5,777 nucleotides of DNA from Deltaproteobacteria bacterium (lineage in GTDB: Bacteria; Desulfobacterota; Deferrimicrobia; Deferrimicrobiales; Deferrimicrobiaceae). The position numbers were made by a program, and so were the translations under genes. The notes under the pieces were generated by a model. The model ran no database searches and was not told the origin of the DNA. It worked only from the letters and a program-made list of their open reading frames with translations. The stretch covers positions 1 to 5,777 of the forward strand of contig JAGGAJ010000116.1 of NCBI GenBank assembly GCA_017889845.1, written 5' to 3'. Positions 5,230-5,777 of the stretch are shown here, piece after piece. Position 1 is the first letter of the stretch. Every line of letters starts with the position of its first letter.

Positions 5230-5777
5230 TCACGGCCTTGACGATCGTCGGCAGCAGGGCGAACAGCCCCAGGAGGGCGAACGACCCCAGCACACGAGGG
5301 CTGGCAACCTGGCTTAAATTCTCGATGGCTGCCAGGCTCGCCCCGGCGTTCACGAACACAAGGCTCCCCGGCATGATCCCGAACAGCGTGCCCAGGGCGT
5401 AGGTCCGCAGCGGCAGGCCCGTGACGCCGCACGCCAGGTTGACAAGGAAGAAGGGGAACGCCGGGACCAGGCGCAGGAAGAGGAGGTAGGAGAGCCCGTT
5501 TTCCCGCAAACCCCGGTCGATCCCCTCCATCCGCCCCCCGAACTTCTTCACCACCCAGTCCCTCAACAACGTCCGGCTGACCAGGAAAGCGAGAACGGCC
5601 CCGACGGTGGCCCCCGACACCACGAACAGAGTCCCCTGGAGGACCCCGAAGATCGCGCCGGCGGCAAGCGACAGGATGGCCGCCCCCGGAAGGGAGAACG
5701 CCGTCTGGACGATGTAGATCAGCACGAAGACGGCGGGGAACAGGAAAGCGTGCGCGGTGCGCAGGGCCTCGAGGCTC
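5135..5777 (-). CDS. TVP38/TMEM64 (VTT-domain, DedA-related) membrane protein, N-terminus cut by window
   Basis: This is an inner-membrane protein of the TVP38/TMEM64 family, related to DedA and SNARE-associated Golgi proteins; its transport role is generally unsettled. The frame is open to the right edge (codons from 5776), so the start is outside; a GTG at 5725 falls inside a hydrophobic segment and is unlikely to be the start. About 213 residues are visible. The family core is clear: FSLPGAAILSLAAGAIFG, then a Gly/Ala-rich helix ending LVSRTLLRDWV, an amphipathic stretch, RLVPAFPFFLVNLACG, and GLPLRTYALGTLFGIMPGSL followed by FVNAGASL. A last hydrophobic helix (LLGLFALLPTIVKAV) is followed by a basic KKRRERK. 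The final 24 residues before the TGA at 5135 have poor codon bias, and a +1 frame change near the AAAA/CCCCC runs (5202-5212) would carry the protein to a stop at 5065, so the annotated C-terminus is doubtful. It precedes the two selenoprotein genes in the same orientation. Confidence 0.85.
   Translation of the reverse strand, partial: SLEALRTAHAFLFPAVFVLIYIVQTAFSLPGAAILSLAAGAIFGVLQGTLFVVSGATVGAVLAFLVSRTLLRDWVVKKFGGRMEGIDRGLRENGLSYLLFLRLVPAFPFFLVNLACGVTGLPLRTYALGTLFGIMPGSLVFVNAGASLAAIENLSQVASPRVLGSFALLGLFALLPTIVKAVKKRRERKIPPPEVRRPGPRGESDTLQGRNPV

Noticed and set aside
1..5777. tRNA or rRNA genes, CRISPR arrays, insertion sequences
   Set aside because: I saw no direct-repeat array, transposase, terminal inverted repeats or RNA-gene signature; nearly all of the window is protein-coding.

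Overview
The window is GC-rich with strongly G/C-biased third codon positions. It looks like an anaerobic bacterium of the broad deltaproteobacterial (Desulfuromonas/Geobacter-like) type. That guess rests on the large NAD-dependent glutamate dehydrogenase, the family of the pyruvate kinase, and the use of selenocysteine. No marker gene here fixes the taxonomy.

The plus-strand half (1-3353) holds three genes. They are the 3' end of an NAD-glutamate dehydrogenase, a pyruvate kinase starting 4 bases after it, and a separately controlled MscS-type mechanosensitive channel. A short hairpin plus six T residues overlaps the pyruvate kinase stop codon. It is followed by an AT-rich promoter-like patch and a perfect 12-bp palindrome just before the channel's ribosome binding site, so the channel probably forms its own transcription unit.

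The minus-strand half (3363-5777, read right to left) looks like one operon: a TVP38/TMEM64 (VTT-domain) membrane protein cut by the window edge, a peroxiredoxin-like protein, and a radical SAM protein of the ArsS / 'rSAM-selenodomain' family. The main result is that the last two both appear to be selenoproteins that ordinary gene calling would break or truncate. In the peroxiredoxin-like gene an in-frame TGA replaces the first cysteine of the CxxC redox motif, giving W-U-P-Y-C, and the coding frame continues through it for 137 more residues. In the radical SAM gene the apparent stop TGA sits where the family has its C-terminal GSSC cysteine. Reading through adds seven residues (GGAIPAP), restoring the family's glycine-rich end. 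Each TGA is followed at 20 bases by a stem-loop with a G-first apical loop, as expected for a bacterial SECIS element.

The two selenoprotein genes are 22 bases apart and probably co-expressed, linking a thiol/selenol peroxidase or reductase with a radical SAM enzyme whose named family role is arsenosugar biosynthesis. No arsenic gene such as arsM lies in the window, so the substrate remains open. The membrane protein gene may carry a frameshift near its 3' end, because codon bias favours another frame that runs right up to the peroxiredoxin ribosome binding site.
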